64,000 nt of DNA. Origin: Actinomadura macra NBRC 14102. Lineage in GTDB: Bacteria; Actinomycetota; Actinomycetes; Streptosporangiales; Streptosporangiaceae. Positions 8,993 through 16,879 of the stretch are shown one piece after another (the stretch's first letter is position 1; each line of letters opens with the position of its first letter). The stretch covers positions 1-64,000 of the forward strand of contig NZ_BCQT01000014.1 in assembly GCF_001552215.1 (NCBI RefSeq), read 5' to 3'. The notes under the pieces are model-generated. The model was not told the DNA's origin. It did not search any database and was given only the letters and a program-made list of their open reading frames with translations. Both the position numbers and the translations under genes were made by a program.

Positions 8993-9362
8993 GCGCGCGC
9001 GCCTGTGCGTTCAGGATCTCGTCGGCGTAACGCTCGGTCCAACGGCCGAGGACAGCGAGCGGCTCCAGCAGCCCGCGCCCGGGGTCGGTCAGCTCGTACT
9101 CCACACGCGGCGGGGCCTCGGCGTAGCGACGGCGCGTCACCAGGCCGTTCTGTTCGAGGCGCCGCAGCGTCCCGTTGAGGACCTTGTGGCGGATGCCGCC
9201 GATCCGGGCCTGCAACTCGCCGGGACGGAGCGGGCCGTTGCGCAGCGTCCAGAGCACGACGCCCGTCCAGGTGCCCGCCAGCATGTCGAGGGCGAGCCGG
9301 GTCTGGCAGTCGGCGGCGAACTCGTGTGTCTGCACTGTGGTCCTCATGGTGTCGCCTGACAT
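8979..9362 (-). CDS. HxlR-family transcriptional regulator
   Basis: This is a winged-helix DNA-binding protein of about 127 aa. It contains CQTRLALDMLAGTWTGVVLWTLRNGPLRPGELQARI and HKVLNGTLRRLEQNGLV, followed by the wing PRVEYELTDPG, matching HxlR/MarR-like regulators. ATG 9362 has a good ribosome site (GGGAGGGGCAGG); ATG 9347 is an in-frame alternative. It is divergent from the oxidoreductase at 9445 with 82 bp between them, the usual layout when an HxlR protein controls its neighbour. Its inducer is unknown. Confidence 0.87.
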   Translation of the reverse strand: MSGDTMRTTVQTHEFAADCQTRLALDMLAGTWTGVVLWTLRNGPLRPGELQARIGGIRHKVLNGTLRRLEQNGLVTRRRYAEAPPRVEYELTDPGRGLLEPLAVLGRWTERYADEILNAQARALTDP

Positions 9363-9444
9363 CCTGCCCCTCCCGATACGCACCAGATGGTGCGGAACGG
9401 ACCGCCTAGCGTCCCGTCCGACGGTAGTCGAACGGGAGGTCGTC

Positions 9445-10122
9445 ATGCGGATCGGAGTGCTGGGTGCGGGGGCCATGGCGGACGCGCTAGCGACGCAGTG
9501 GGTACGCGCGGGCCACGAGGTGCGGATCGGGGCGCGCACGCCCGCGAAGGCGGTCGCACTGGCGGAACGGATCGGCGCGGCGACCGGGGGCGCGGTCACC
9601 GGCGGCGGGCTGCGGGAGGCGGCGGAGTTCGGCGAGGCGGTGCTGCTCGCCGTCTGGTACGAGGGCGTCCAGGACGTGCTGCGCGCGGCGGGTCCGCTCG
9701 CGGGCCGGGTGCTGGTCGACTGCGTCAACCCGATGGAGCCGCCGTTCGAGCGGCTGAAGACGGCGGGCGGCCCCTCGGTGGCGCGGTGGATCGCGGACGC
9801 GACGGGGGCGCGCGTGGTCAAGGCGTTCTCCATGTGCCACGAGAGCGTGTGGCGGATGACGCCGCCGACGTTCGGCGGCCGCCCCCTCGGCGTCCCCCTG
9901 TGCGGCGACGACGCGGACGCCCTCACCGTCGTGCGCGCACTCGTGGCGGATCTCGGCTGTGTGCCCCTGGACGGCGGGAGCCTGGAGAGGGCCGGGCTGC
10001 TGGAGGCCGCGACCGCGTTCGTGGTCGGACTGTGGGTCGCCGGCGAGGACCCGGCCACGATGCTGCCGCCACCCGAGTACGCGGGCGGCGATCCGCGACG
10101 CACCTCGGAACCGGCGGGGTGA
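9445..10122 (+). CDS. NADPH/F420-type oxidoreductase (Rossmann fold)
   Basis: This 225-aa protein starts with a dinucleotide-binding loop (MRIGVLGAGAMADALATQWVRAGHEV, then GARTP). It matches the F420:NADP-oxidoreductase/ProC-like N-terminal domain. Further family-like features are LAVWYEGVQDVL, VLVDCVNPMEPP, ARVVKAFSMCHES and PLCGDDADAL. ATG 9445 follows GGGAGGT. It is the likely target of the divergent HxlR regulator. Whether it uses F420 is not visible, so 'NADPH-dependent F420 reductase family' is a family statement only. Confidence 0.8.
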   Translation: MRIGVLGAGAMADALATQWVRAGHEVRIGARTPAKAVALAERIGAATGGAVTGGGLREAAEFGEAVLLAVWYEGVQDVLRAAGPLAGRVLVDCVNPMEPPFERLKTAGGPSVARWIADATGARVVKAFSMCHESVWRMTPPTFGGRPLGVPLCGDDADALTVVRALVADLGCVPLDGGSLERAGLLEAATAFVVGLWVAGEDPATMLPPPEYAGGDPRRTSEPAG

Positions 10123-10227
10123 CCGGGGCCAGCGGAATGACCGGGGCCGGCCGTCGCCGTTCTTCTTCGCGGCTTTTTTGGCGATGGCACCCGGCCGGGT
10201 GGAGATCCGCCGATAGCATCGGCCGCC

Positions 10228-10995
10228 ATGCGACAGGCGTACCGAACCGCGCTGGTGACCGGCGCGTCCAGCGGGATCGGTGAGAGCTTCGCCCGCCTCC
10301 TGGCCGCCCGGGGCATCGATCTGGTGATCGTGGCTCGGCGCGCCGACCTGCTGGACGGGCTGGCGCGCGAGCTGGTCGAGCGGTACCGCGTCGCGGTGGA
10401 GGTGCTGGCCGCCGACCTCACCGACCCGGTGGAGCGCGACGAGGTCGAGCGGCGGTTGCGCGCCGAGCCGGTGGAACTCCTGGTGAACAACGCGGGGTAC
10501 GGCGCGTTTGGAGCGTTCGCGGAACTGCCGCTGGACGAGCAGCTCGCGCAGATCGAGCTCAACATCACCGCGCTGGTGCGGCTCACCCACGCGGCGGTGC
10601 CCGGCATGGTCGCCCGGGGCCGGGGCGGTGTGCTCAACGTCGCGTCCATGTCGGGGTTCGCGCCGTCACCGGGCAGCGCGACCTACGGGGCGACCAAGGC
10701 GTATGTGATCGCCTTCTCCGAGAGCCTGCACGCGGAGGTCGCGGCCAAGGGCGTGCATGTGACCGCGCTGTGCCCCGGTTTCACCCGCACGGAGGACGAG
10801 GAGCCCGCCAACCTGCTGTGGTTGCGCCGCGACGACGTGGCCAGGGCGGGTCTGGTCGCGGTGTCGGCCGGGCGTGCGCTGTGCGTCCCCGGCGCCCAGT
10901 ACAAGGCGGCGCTGCCCGCGCTGAAGCTCGTCCCGAGGTCGTTGCTCAGGGCGGCCGTCATCCGCATGTGGCAACAGGCCGCCGACAGCCGGTGA
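10228..10995 (+). CDS. Short-chain dehydrogenase/reductase
   Basis: This NAD(P)-dependent oxidoreductase has 255 aa. It shows the classical SDR signatures: TGASSGIGESF near the N-terminus, NNAGYGAFG in the middle, then NVASMSGF and the catalytic YGATK (Tyr-x3-Lys). The basic residue after the second strand (VARRAD) points to NADP. The start ATG 10228 is preceded at 8 nt by TAGCAT, a -10-like hexamer, and has no ribosome site, suggesting a leaderless mRNA. The substrate is unknown. Confidence 0.88.
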   Translation: MRQAYRTALVTGASSGIGESFARLLAARGIDLVIVARRADLLDGLARELVERYRVAVEVLAADLTDPVERDEVERRLRAEPVELLVNNAGYGAFGAFAELPLDEQLAQIELNITALVRLTHAAVPGMVARGRGGVLNVASMSGFAPSPGSATYGATKAYVIAFSESLHAEVAAKGVHVTALCPGFTRTEDEEPANLLWLRRDDVARAGLVAVSAGRALCVPGAQYKAALPALKLVPRSLLRAAVIRMWQQAADSR

Positions 10996-11093
10996 CGGCG
11001 GGCAGCCCTTCTTCGCGCCGTTCTACAAACTGAGCCCCGGGTTGCTTGTGAACCGGGTTACTTGACGGGGTCCCTCTCCACTGGCGACGATCG

Positions 11094-11113
11094 AACCTAC
11101 GCTTGAGTAGGTT
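11094..11113. promoter_or_regulatory. Inverted repeat upstream of desaturase (putative operator)
   Basis: AACCTAC (11094-11100) and GTAGGTT (11107-11113) form a perfect 7-bp inverted repeat with a 6-nt spacer, 86 bp before the acyl-ACP desaturase start. The size and symmetry suit a dimeric TetR-like repressor of lipid genes. Which protein binds is unknown. Confidence 0.5.
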
Positions 11114-11199
11114 AGTTGGGCCTGCTGGGCGGCCTGATCAGCGTGCCGCGGGTGCGGCGGCACCGCCCGGTAATCCCTGTCGTCCAGTGAAGGAACGGT

Positions 11200-12150
11200 A
11201 TGTCCGTCACCCCCGAAGACAAGTTCCAGACCGGTCTCATGCTCGACCTGGAGCAGGTGGTCGCGAAGGAACTCGACCGGCACCTGTCGATGGCCAAGGA
11301 ATGGTTCCCGCACCAGTACGTGCCGTGGGGCGAGGGACGCGACTTCGACGGGCCGCTGGGCGGCGAGGCGTGGGCGATCGAGCAGTCGAAGCTGAGCAAC
11401 GAGGCGCGCGAGGCGCTGATCGTGAACCTGCTCACCGAGGACAACCTGCCCGGCTACCACAACGCCATCGCCACCGTCTTCGGCCGCGACGGCGCCTGGG
11501 GCACGTGGGTCAACCGCTGGACCGCCGAGGAGAACCGGCACGGCATCGTCATCCGCGACTACCTCACCGTCACCCGGGCCGTGGATCCCATCGCGCTGGA
11601 GCGCGCCAGAATGCTCCACATGGAGACGGGCTACGAGCCCACCCACGGTGAATCGTTCCTGCACGGCGCCGCATATGTGGCCTTCCAGGAGCTCGCGACC
11701 CGCGTCTCGCACCGCAACACCGGCAGGGCGTCCGGCGACCCGATCTGCGAGCAGATGATGTCCCGCGTCGCCGCGGACGAGAACCTGCACATGATCTTCT
11801 ACCGGAACCTGCTCGCCGCCGCGCTGGAGCTCGCGCCGAACGAGACCATGCAGGCCATCACCGACGTCGTCAAGGCGTTCGAGATGCCCGGCGCCGGCAT
11901 CGAGGGGTTCCTGCGCAAATCCGTCGTGATCGCCAACGCCGGCATCTACGACCTGCGCCTGCACCACGACGACGTGCTGACCCCCGTCCTGCGCAAGTGG
12001 GGCGTCTTCGACCTGACCGGCCTGAACGGCGACGGCGAGAAGGCCCGCGAGGATCTCGCCGGATTCCTGGAGCACCTCGACGCCGCCGCCACCAAGTTCG
12101 AGACCCGCCGCGAAGAGCGCCGCGCCCGCCAGGCCGCCAAAAAGGGCTGA
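11200..12150 (+). CDS. Acyl-[acyl-carrier-protein] desaturase
   Basis: This soluble diiron desaturase (316 aa) puts a double bond into acyl-ACP or a related acyl chain. The two iron-ligand motifs typical of the ferritin-like FA_desaturase_2 family are present: TAEENRHG near residue 110 and ADENLHM near residue 193. The N-terminus MSVTPEDKFQTGLMLDLE and the size fit the actinobacterial DesA group. ATG 11200 follows AAGGAACGGT. An electron donor is needed but not encoded next door. The inverted repeat at 11094 suggests transcriptional control. Confidence 0.9.
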   Translation: MSVTPEDKFQTGLMLDLEQVVAKELDRHLSMAKEWFPHQYVPWGEGRDFDGPLGGEAWAIEQSKLSNEAREALIVNLLTEDNLPGYHNAIATVFGRDGAWGTWVNRWTAEENRHGIVIRDYLTVTRAVDPIALERARMLHMETGYEPTHGESFLHGAAYVAFQELATRVSHRNTGRASGDPICEQMMSRVAADENLHMIFYRNLLAAALELAPNETMQAITDVVKAFEMPGAGIEGFLRKSVVIANAGIYDLRLHHDDVLTPVLRKWGVFDLTGLNGDGEKAREDLAGFLEHLDAAATKFETRREERRARQAAKKG

Positions 12151-12201
12151 TCCCCGCCCCGGCATGGTCAAACCCCAGCCGGCGGTCACGGGACAGGCAC
12201 G

Positions 12202-12271
12202 CGGAGCGAGTGCCAGCGAGCGCAGGGGCATGCCCGGCGCGCCGCGCCCCCGGAGCGAGCGCCAGCGAGCG
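12202..12271 (+). repeat. Two copies of a 21-bp GAGCGAG-type repeat
   Basis: CGGAGCGAGTGCCAGCGAGCG (one base longer than quoted motifs elsewhere) at 12202 recurs at 12251 with a single T-to-C change. The spacer between them is GC-rich. This kind of decayed GCGAGCG repeat lies only in intergenic DNA here, between the desaturase and the first kinase. Confidence 0.5.
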
Positions 12272-12297
12272 AGGAGGTGGCGAGCCGCGCACCCGGG

Positions 12298-12378
12298 GTC
12301 TGGGGTCGCCCCCCAGACAAATAGGGAACGCGGATGCGAACCCTCACGTCAAAGAGGGCTCTCCGCGGGAACGCGGAG
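12298..12378 (+). other. Two hairpins upstream of the first kinase
   Basis: GTCTGGGG/CCCCAGAC (12298-12318, 5-nt loop) could end the desaturase transcript, but no U-run follows. CTCCGCG-GGAA-CGCGGAG (12361-12378) has a GNRA-type tetraloop and lies 24 nt before the kinase ATG. A short direct repeat CGTCAAAG flanks the second hairpin. A role in translation control of the kinase is possible. Confidence 0.4.
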
Positions 12379-12402
12379 GGGGGTTTTGGCGTCAAAGGGG
12401 TC

Positions 12403-13227
12403 ATGGGAAAGCATCGGCGGCTGGGCGGGTATCGGTTGCTGGGCGAGATCGGCCGGGGGAGCACCTGCGTCGTGTACCTCGCGTTGGACCCCCAGGGGCG
12501 CGAGGTGGCGGTCAAGGAGCTGTGCCCCGAACTGGTCGGGGAGCCGGAGGCGATCGGCCGGCTGGCGCGCGAGATGTCCGCTCAGGCCCGGATCCGCAGT
12601 TCCTACGTGGCGCGGCTGCTGGACGGTCAGGTCACGGCGGAACGGCCGTACGTGGCCATGCAGTACGTGCCGGGATGCCCGCTCGCCGATCTGGTCCCCG
12701 CCTACGGGCCGCTGGGCGGGGAGCGGCTCGTCCGGTTCGCGCGGCGGCTGGCCCTCGCCCTCGCGGACGTGCATGACGCCGGTGTCCTGCACCGGGACGT
12801 GGCGCCCGGCAATGTGATCGTGCTCGGCGACCGGCCGACGCTGATCGACTTCGGTATCGCGCACGAGTCGGGCACGGAGCAGATCACCAGGCGCGGGATG
12901 GTCGTGGGCACGCCCGCCTACCTGGCGCCCGAGTTGATCGAGGGGGAACGTGCCACCACCGCCTCGGACGTGTTCTCGTGGGCGGCCACCGTCGCCTACG
13001 CCGCGACGGGACGGCCGCCGTTCGGGCGGGGGTCGCTGCACGGGGTGTGCTTCCGGATCCTGCGTGGACAGGCCGACTTGGAGGGTGTTTCCGAGCCCGT
13101 GGTGGGGTTGCTGCGGCACGCGCTGCGGAGGGATCCGTCCCGCCGTCCGACCGCCCGGTGGCTCGCGGGGGCGCTCGCACGGCGTCCCGAAGAGGTGACC
13201 GGCGGTGGCCGCGGGAGGGCTGCCTGA
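12403..13227 (+). CDS. Ser/Thr protein kinase, catalytic domain only, atypical HRD loop
   Basis: This Hanks-type kinase (274 aa) has no membrane segment or sensor domain. Subdomains visible are the Gly loop GRGSTCVVY (17-25), the Lys in VAVKEL (K38), HRDVAPGN (130-137), DFGIA (149-153) and GTPAYLAPE. The Lys expected two residues after the catalytic Asp (HRDxKPxN) is Ala134, as in tyrosine kinases; this may alter activity or specificity. ATG 12403 follows AAAGGGGTC. It heads a run of three same-strand kinase-like genes separated by 54 and 72 bp, probably one operon or at least one functional set. Substrate unknown. Confidence 0.85.
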   Translation: MGKHRRLGGYRLLGEIGRGSTCVVYLALDPQGREVAVKELCPELVGEPEAIGRLAREMSAQARIRSSYVARLLDGQVTAERPYVAMQYVPGCPLADLVPAYGPLGGERLVRFARRLALALADVHDAGVLHRDVAPGNVIVLGDRPTLIDFGIAHESGTEQITRRGMVVGTPAYLAPELIEGERATTASDVFSWAATVAYAATGRPPFGRGSLHGVCFRILRGQADLEGVSEPVVGLLRHALRRDPSRRPTARWLAGALARRPEEVTGGGRGRAA

Positions 13228-13281
13228 CATGCCGGTTGGATCCCTCCCGGCCGGGGGGCGAAGGGTAGGGTTTCGTAAACG

Positions 13282-15207
13282 ATGAAGGGGGTTGTCACGT
13301 CCGGGGACCGAATCGGCCACTACAGCGTGCTCCAAACCCTGGGGGAAGGGGGCATGGGCGTCGTCTACCTCGGCGCCGACCCCGAGGGGCGCAAGGTGGC
13401 CATCAAGGTGCTGCGGCCGCAGGTGGCCGGGGACGCCACGGCGCGCCGCCGGCTGGCGCGCGAGGTCGACTCGATGCGGCGGGTGCACAGTCCCCACGTC
13501 GCCGAGATCCTTGACGCCGACGTCACCGCAGACCAGCCCTACATCGTGACCCAGTACGTGCCGGGGCGGACCCTTGAGGAGATCGTCGAGGAGTCCGGTC
13601 CGATCTATGGGCAGGGCCTCCAGCGGCTCGGGGTGGGGCTGGCGTCCGCGTTGTCGGCGATCCACGGCGCCGGGATCGTGCACCGCGACATGAAGCCCGG
13701 CAACGTGATGCTGGTCGACGGCGAACCCGTCGTGATCGACTTTGGTATCGCGCAGGGCGCCGATGCGACCCGGCTGACCGCCACCGGCATGGTGATCGGC
13801 ACGCCCGGCTATCTCGCGCCGGAGATCATCGAGGGTGAGGACGCGGGCCCGCCCTCGGACGTGCACGCGTGGGCGGGCACCTTGGCGTATGCCGCGACCG
13901 GGCGGCCGCCGTTCGGCTCGGGCACGTTCGAGTCGATCTTCTACAAGATCATGCAGGGCACGCCCGACCTGGACGGCGTGCCGGACGCGATGCTCCCGGT
14001 GTTGCGCTCGGCGATGGCCCGCAACCCGGTCGAGCGCCCGAAGGCGGTCAACCTCGTCCAGCTGACCCGGCGCATCCACCTCGAAGCCACCATCACCGAC
14101 CAGACCCGGGTCGACCAGCACTACACGCGTCCCGACCGCACATCCCAGCCGATGGCGCAGCCGGACCACATGCGGCAGTTCTCCATGCCCGCGCCCGAGC
14201 CGGCGGCGCCGGAGCCGGCCACGCGGACCGACACCCCGCCGCCGACCCCGATGCCCGCACCGGCGCCCACTCCGGCGCCCGTTCACGCGCAGCCCAAGGA
14301 CTTCGTCGGCCAGCTTCCGCCGGCCGCGCCGCCGCCCGTCCCGCCGCCCGCGCCGGGCCCCTACGACTCCCAGCAGTACGCGCAGCGCGGCTACGGCCAG
14401 ACCCCCTACGACGGCAGGCAGCCGCAGGGCGGGTATCCGCCTCCCTACGGCCAGCCCCCGCCCGGCTCGTTGCAGCGCGGTCCGGAGCAGCACGGCCCCG
14501 AGCAGGGCGGCCCCTACGACCAGCGGGTCCAGGACGTCCGGAGGCAGGCCGAGCGCACGCGCGACGAGCGTGACAAGGGCGGCCGTAAGCCTTATGGCCT
14601 GTACCGGGTCCTTAGCCTCATCGTGTTGGTGGCGCTGCTCGGGTTCGCCAACATCGCGCCGCTGTTCGCCCTTGGTGTCACCGTCGCCGGGGTGCTCGTG
14701 CTGCGGATGGCCGACAAGGCCGCGAAGGGCATGGAGGACAAGCGGACCCGGCGGGGTCCCCGCTCGGGCGACGCGGTCGCGGCGGCCTTCAAGACCCCGC
14801 TGCACCTGCCGGGCGCGGTGCTGATGACCGGCCTGCTCGCGGGGATCAGCCTTGGCGCCGGGCTGATCCTGCTCGGGGTGCTGATCTTCGCCAAGCCCGA
14901 CATGACCGCCTCCCGGGCCATCGCGTACTCCACCATGGCCGTGATCGGGCTGCTGTGCCTCGCGCCGGGCAGCGGCGCGCCGCGGCGGCAGATGGCCAGG
15001 ACGTGGGGGGCGCTGCTCCCGCGCACCGAGGTCGCCCTCGCCGCCGTCCTGATTCTCGGGATCTTCGCCGCGGTGCTGGCCGGGTTGTCGCAGAAGCAGC
15101 CGCCCGACACCACCCCGCTGGACGGGATGAGCCAGGACCTGGAAGGTCTGCGCGGCGACGTCCGCGACCTCGTCGACTGGCTTCCGGGCATCGGCTCCGG
15201 CGCCTGA
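13282..15207 (+). CDS. Membrane Ser/Thr protein kinase
   Basis: This 641-aa kinase has an intact catalytic domain in residues 1-260: GEGGMGVVY, VAIK with K42, HRDMKPGN from residue 134, DFGIAQ, GTPGYLAPE and DVHAWAGTLAYAATGRPPF. A Pro/Gln/Tyr-rich linker of about 150 residues follows, then a C-terminal membrane domain from about residue 443 with four hydrophobic segments and the motif APRRQMARTW. The C-terminus is a short amphipathic tail (LEGLRGDVRDLVDWLPG). The cytoplasmic kinase therefore seems anchored by a multi-helix domain rather than by one helix plus PASTA repeats. ATG 13282 lies 10 nt after TAGGGT, a -10-like element. The next gene shares the membrane domain. Confidence 0.88.
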   Translation: MKGVVTSGDRIGHYSVLQTLGEGGMGVVYLGADPEGRKVAIKVLRPQVAGDATARRRLAREVDSMRRVHSPHVAEILDADVTADQPYIVTQYVPGRTLEEIVEESGPIYGQGLQRLGVGLASALSAIHGAGIVHRDMKPGNVMLVDGEPVVIDFGIAQGADATRLTATGMVIGTPGYLAPEIIEGEDAGPPSDVHAWAGTLAYAATGRPPFGSGTFESIFYKIMQGTPDLDGVPDAMLPVLRSAMARNPVERPKAVNLVQLTRRIHLEATITDQTRVDQHYTRPDRTSQPMAQPDHMRQFSMPAPEPAAPEPATRTDTPPPTPMPAPAPTPAPVHAQPKDFVGQLPPAAPPPVPPPAPGPYDSQQYAQRGYGQTPYDGRQPQGGYPPPYGQPPPGSLQRGPEQHGPEQGGPYDQRVQDVRRQAERTRDERDKGGRKPYGLYRVLSLIVLVALLGFANIAPLFALGVTVAGVLVLRMADKAAKGMEDKRTRRGPRSGDAVAAAFKTPLHLPGAVLMTGLLAGISLGAGLILLGVLIFAKPDMTASRAIAYSTMAVIGLLCLAPGSGAPRRQMARTWGALLPRTEVALAAVLILGIFAAVLAGLSQKQPPDTTPLDGMSQDLEGLRGDVRDLVDWLPGIGSGA

Positions 15208-15279
15208 TCTGCGTCGCCATGATGCGTGGCCGTGATCCGGCGCGCGGATCCGCCGCCCGTCGGTAGGGTGGCGACCGAT

Positions 15280-16578
15280 ATGAGCGGCGAGACGAGCCAC
15301 CAGGAGCACATCGGTCCGTATCGGCTGCTGTCCCGGCTGGGCGGCGGCACCGTCCACCGTGCGGCTGGCCCCGACGGCCGCGACGTGGCGATCCGGCTGC
15401 TGCCGCCGGGCGCGGATCCCGACCTCGCGCGGATGCGGGAGGTCCTCAGCCCCTACGTGGTGGACGTTCTGGACGGCGAGCCCGCCGGGCCGGCCCCCTA
15501 CGTCGTCTCCCGCTTCGTCCCTGGACGGCCGATGGCCGAGCACGTCACCGCGCAGGGGGCGATCGGTGGTGCCGAGCTCCGCCGCATGGCCCTCGGCCTG
15601 GCCAAGGCACTCGCCGCCATCCACCAGGCGGGCCTTGCACACGGCGACCTCGGCCCGGGCACGGTCCTGGTCGTGGACGGGGCTCCCGTCGTCATCGACT
15701 TCGGCCTCGCCCGCGGCGACGCGCCGGGCGACATCGCGGGCTGGGGCGCGGTCGTGGCGTTCGCCGCCACCGGACGCCAGGACGCGCCCGCCGACGCCTT
15801 GCCCGTGGAACTGCGCCGTCTCGTGGCCGCCGCCACCGATCCCGACCCTGGTGCCCGACCGTCCGCGGCGGAACTGGCCGAGGCGGCGTCCGGGCTTGAC
15901 CTTCCGCCCGCCGCGGTGCCCGTGCCCCGTTCCGCGGTGCCTTCACCGCAGCCCTCCCCGCGGCCCGCCGCCCCGGCGGTCTCGACGGTTCCCGAGTGGG
16001 CCGGTGCGCCGGGGACCGCCGCCGAGGCGCGTGGGCTCGCCGTGGCGCGGGGGTGGGCGCGGCTGCTCGCCGCCATGGTCGTGGTGATCGGGGTGGGTGT
16101 CGCGGTCATGATGCCGATCGTCGGGCTGGTGCTGTCGCTCGCCGCGGTCACGCTGCTGCGCGCCGCCGCCGAGAGGAGCGTCCGCGGCTGGGCGTCGGCG
16201 TTCGGGCGGACGCTGCTGACCGTCCCGTACGCGGCGCTGTTCACCGTTGCGGTGCCGCTGGGGCTGGTCGCGGTGTCGGCGGTCGGCGGTGAGATCGACT
16301 CGCTCGGTGCCTGCGCGTTCGGGGCCGGAGCCGGGGCGGCCGTGTTGTGGACGGCGCCCGGCGTCCGCGCTCCCCGGCGCCAGATGGAGCGGATGGCCCT
16401 TGCCACGGCGCGCCAGCCCCGCGGGATCGCGGTGGCGGGTGCGGTGCTCGGGGTGTTCGCGCTGCTCGCCGTCGTCGGTGCCATGTCACTGACGCCGAGC
16501 TTCGCGCCCATGTACGGATTGCAGAGCTCTTTGGAGAGTTCGGTCGACCGGTTGCAGCACGCCGTCGACAGGATGTGA
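15280..16578 (+). CDS. Membrane-anchored pseudokinase
   Basis: This 432-aa protein keeps the kinase fold outline but has lost key residues. The Gly loop is LGGGTVHRA, the ATP-binding Lys is Arg39 (VAIRLL), and HRDxKPxN reads HGDLGPGT (121-128). The activation segment is shortened and has no GTxxYLAPE. DFG (140-142) remains. After a Pro-rich linker come four hydrophobic segments and APRRQMERMA, homologous in order to the C-terminal domain of the preceding kinase. It probably arose by duplication and now scaffolds or allosterically controls its neighbours (inference). The frame is open from 15226, but ATG 15280, 10 nt after TAGGGT, begins the conserved part. Confidence 0.8.
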   Translation: MSGETSHQEHIGPYRLLSRLGGGTVHRAAGPDGRDVAIRLLPPGADPDLARMREVLSPYVVDVLDGEPAGPAPYVVSRFVPGRPMAEHVTAQGAIGGAELRRMALGLAKALAAIHQAGLAHGDLGPGTVLVVDGAPVVIDFGLARGDAPGDIAGWGAVVAFAATGRQDAPADALPVELRRLVAAATDPDPGARPSAAELAEAASGLDLPPAAVPVPRSAVPSPQPSPRPAAPAVSTVPEWAGAPGTAAEARGLAVARGWARLLAAMVVVIGVGVAVMMPIVGLVLSLAAVTLLRAAAERSVRGWASAFGRTLLTVPYAALFTVAVPLGLVAVSAVGGEIDSLGACAFGAGAGAAVLWTAPGVRAPRRQMERMALATARQPRGIAVAGAVLGVFALLAVVGAMSLTPSFAPMYGLQSSLESSVDRLQHAVDRM

Positions 16579-16879
16579 GCCGTCCACAGGGTTCGGGTCG
16601 ACGCGTGCCTGGTTTGGTCTGGCCCCGCTCAGCGGGACGGGGCGCCGCGGCTCGCCGGGACGTGGGTAATGTCTCACACGCTGGGATTGGCCAGAGGGCT
16701 ACCCATGGGTAACATTTGGCTGACAAGGCCGAACCGGGGACCCGGCGCCGAAGCGCGTTCGGGCCTTTGGCAGGCTGTGACAGCGAGAACGCGTTTTCCG
16801 CGTCGGCCCGGTAGGGGCGGCGCCCCTCTGTCCGCTTACCCCAGCGGCCAATTGAGTGCAGGGAGGTCGGCCCTCGGCC
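16579..16879. other. Intergenic region before etfBA
   Basis: These 301 bp follow the pseudokinase. GCCCCG/CGGGGC (16622-16643) is a weak terminator-like hairpin. TACCCATGGGTA (16700-16711) is a perfect 12-bp palindrome and may be an operator for etfBA. The stretch 16850-16875 carries CAATTGAGTGCAGGGAGG just before the etfB start. No open frame with coding character was seen. Confidence 0.45.

Noticed and set aside
9487..10649. Long minus-strand frame running from the SDR gene through to the HxlR gene
   Set aside because: Only the last 127 codons (8979-9362) match HxlR; the rest is antisense to two real genes.
12349..15642. 1097-codon open frame antisense to the kinase genes
   Set aside because: Low-complexity antisense shadow of three well-supported kinase-like genes; no motifs of its own.
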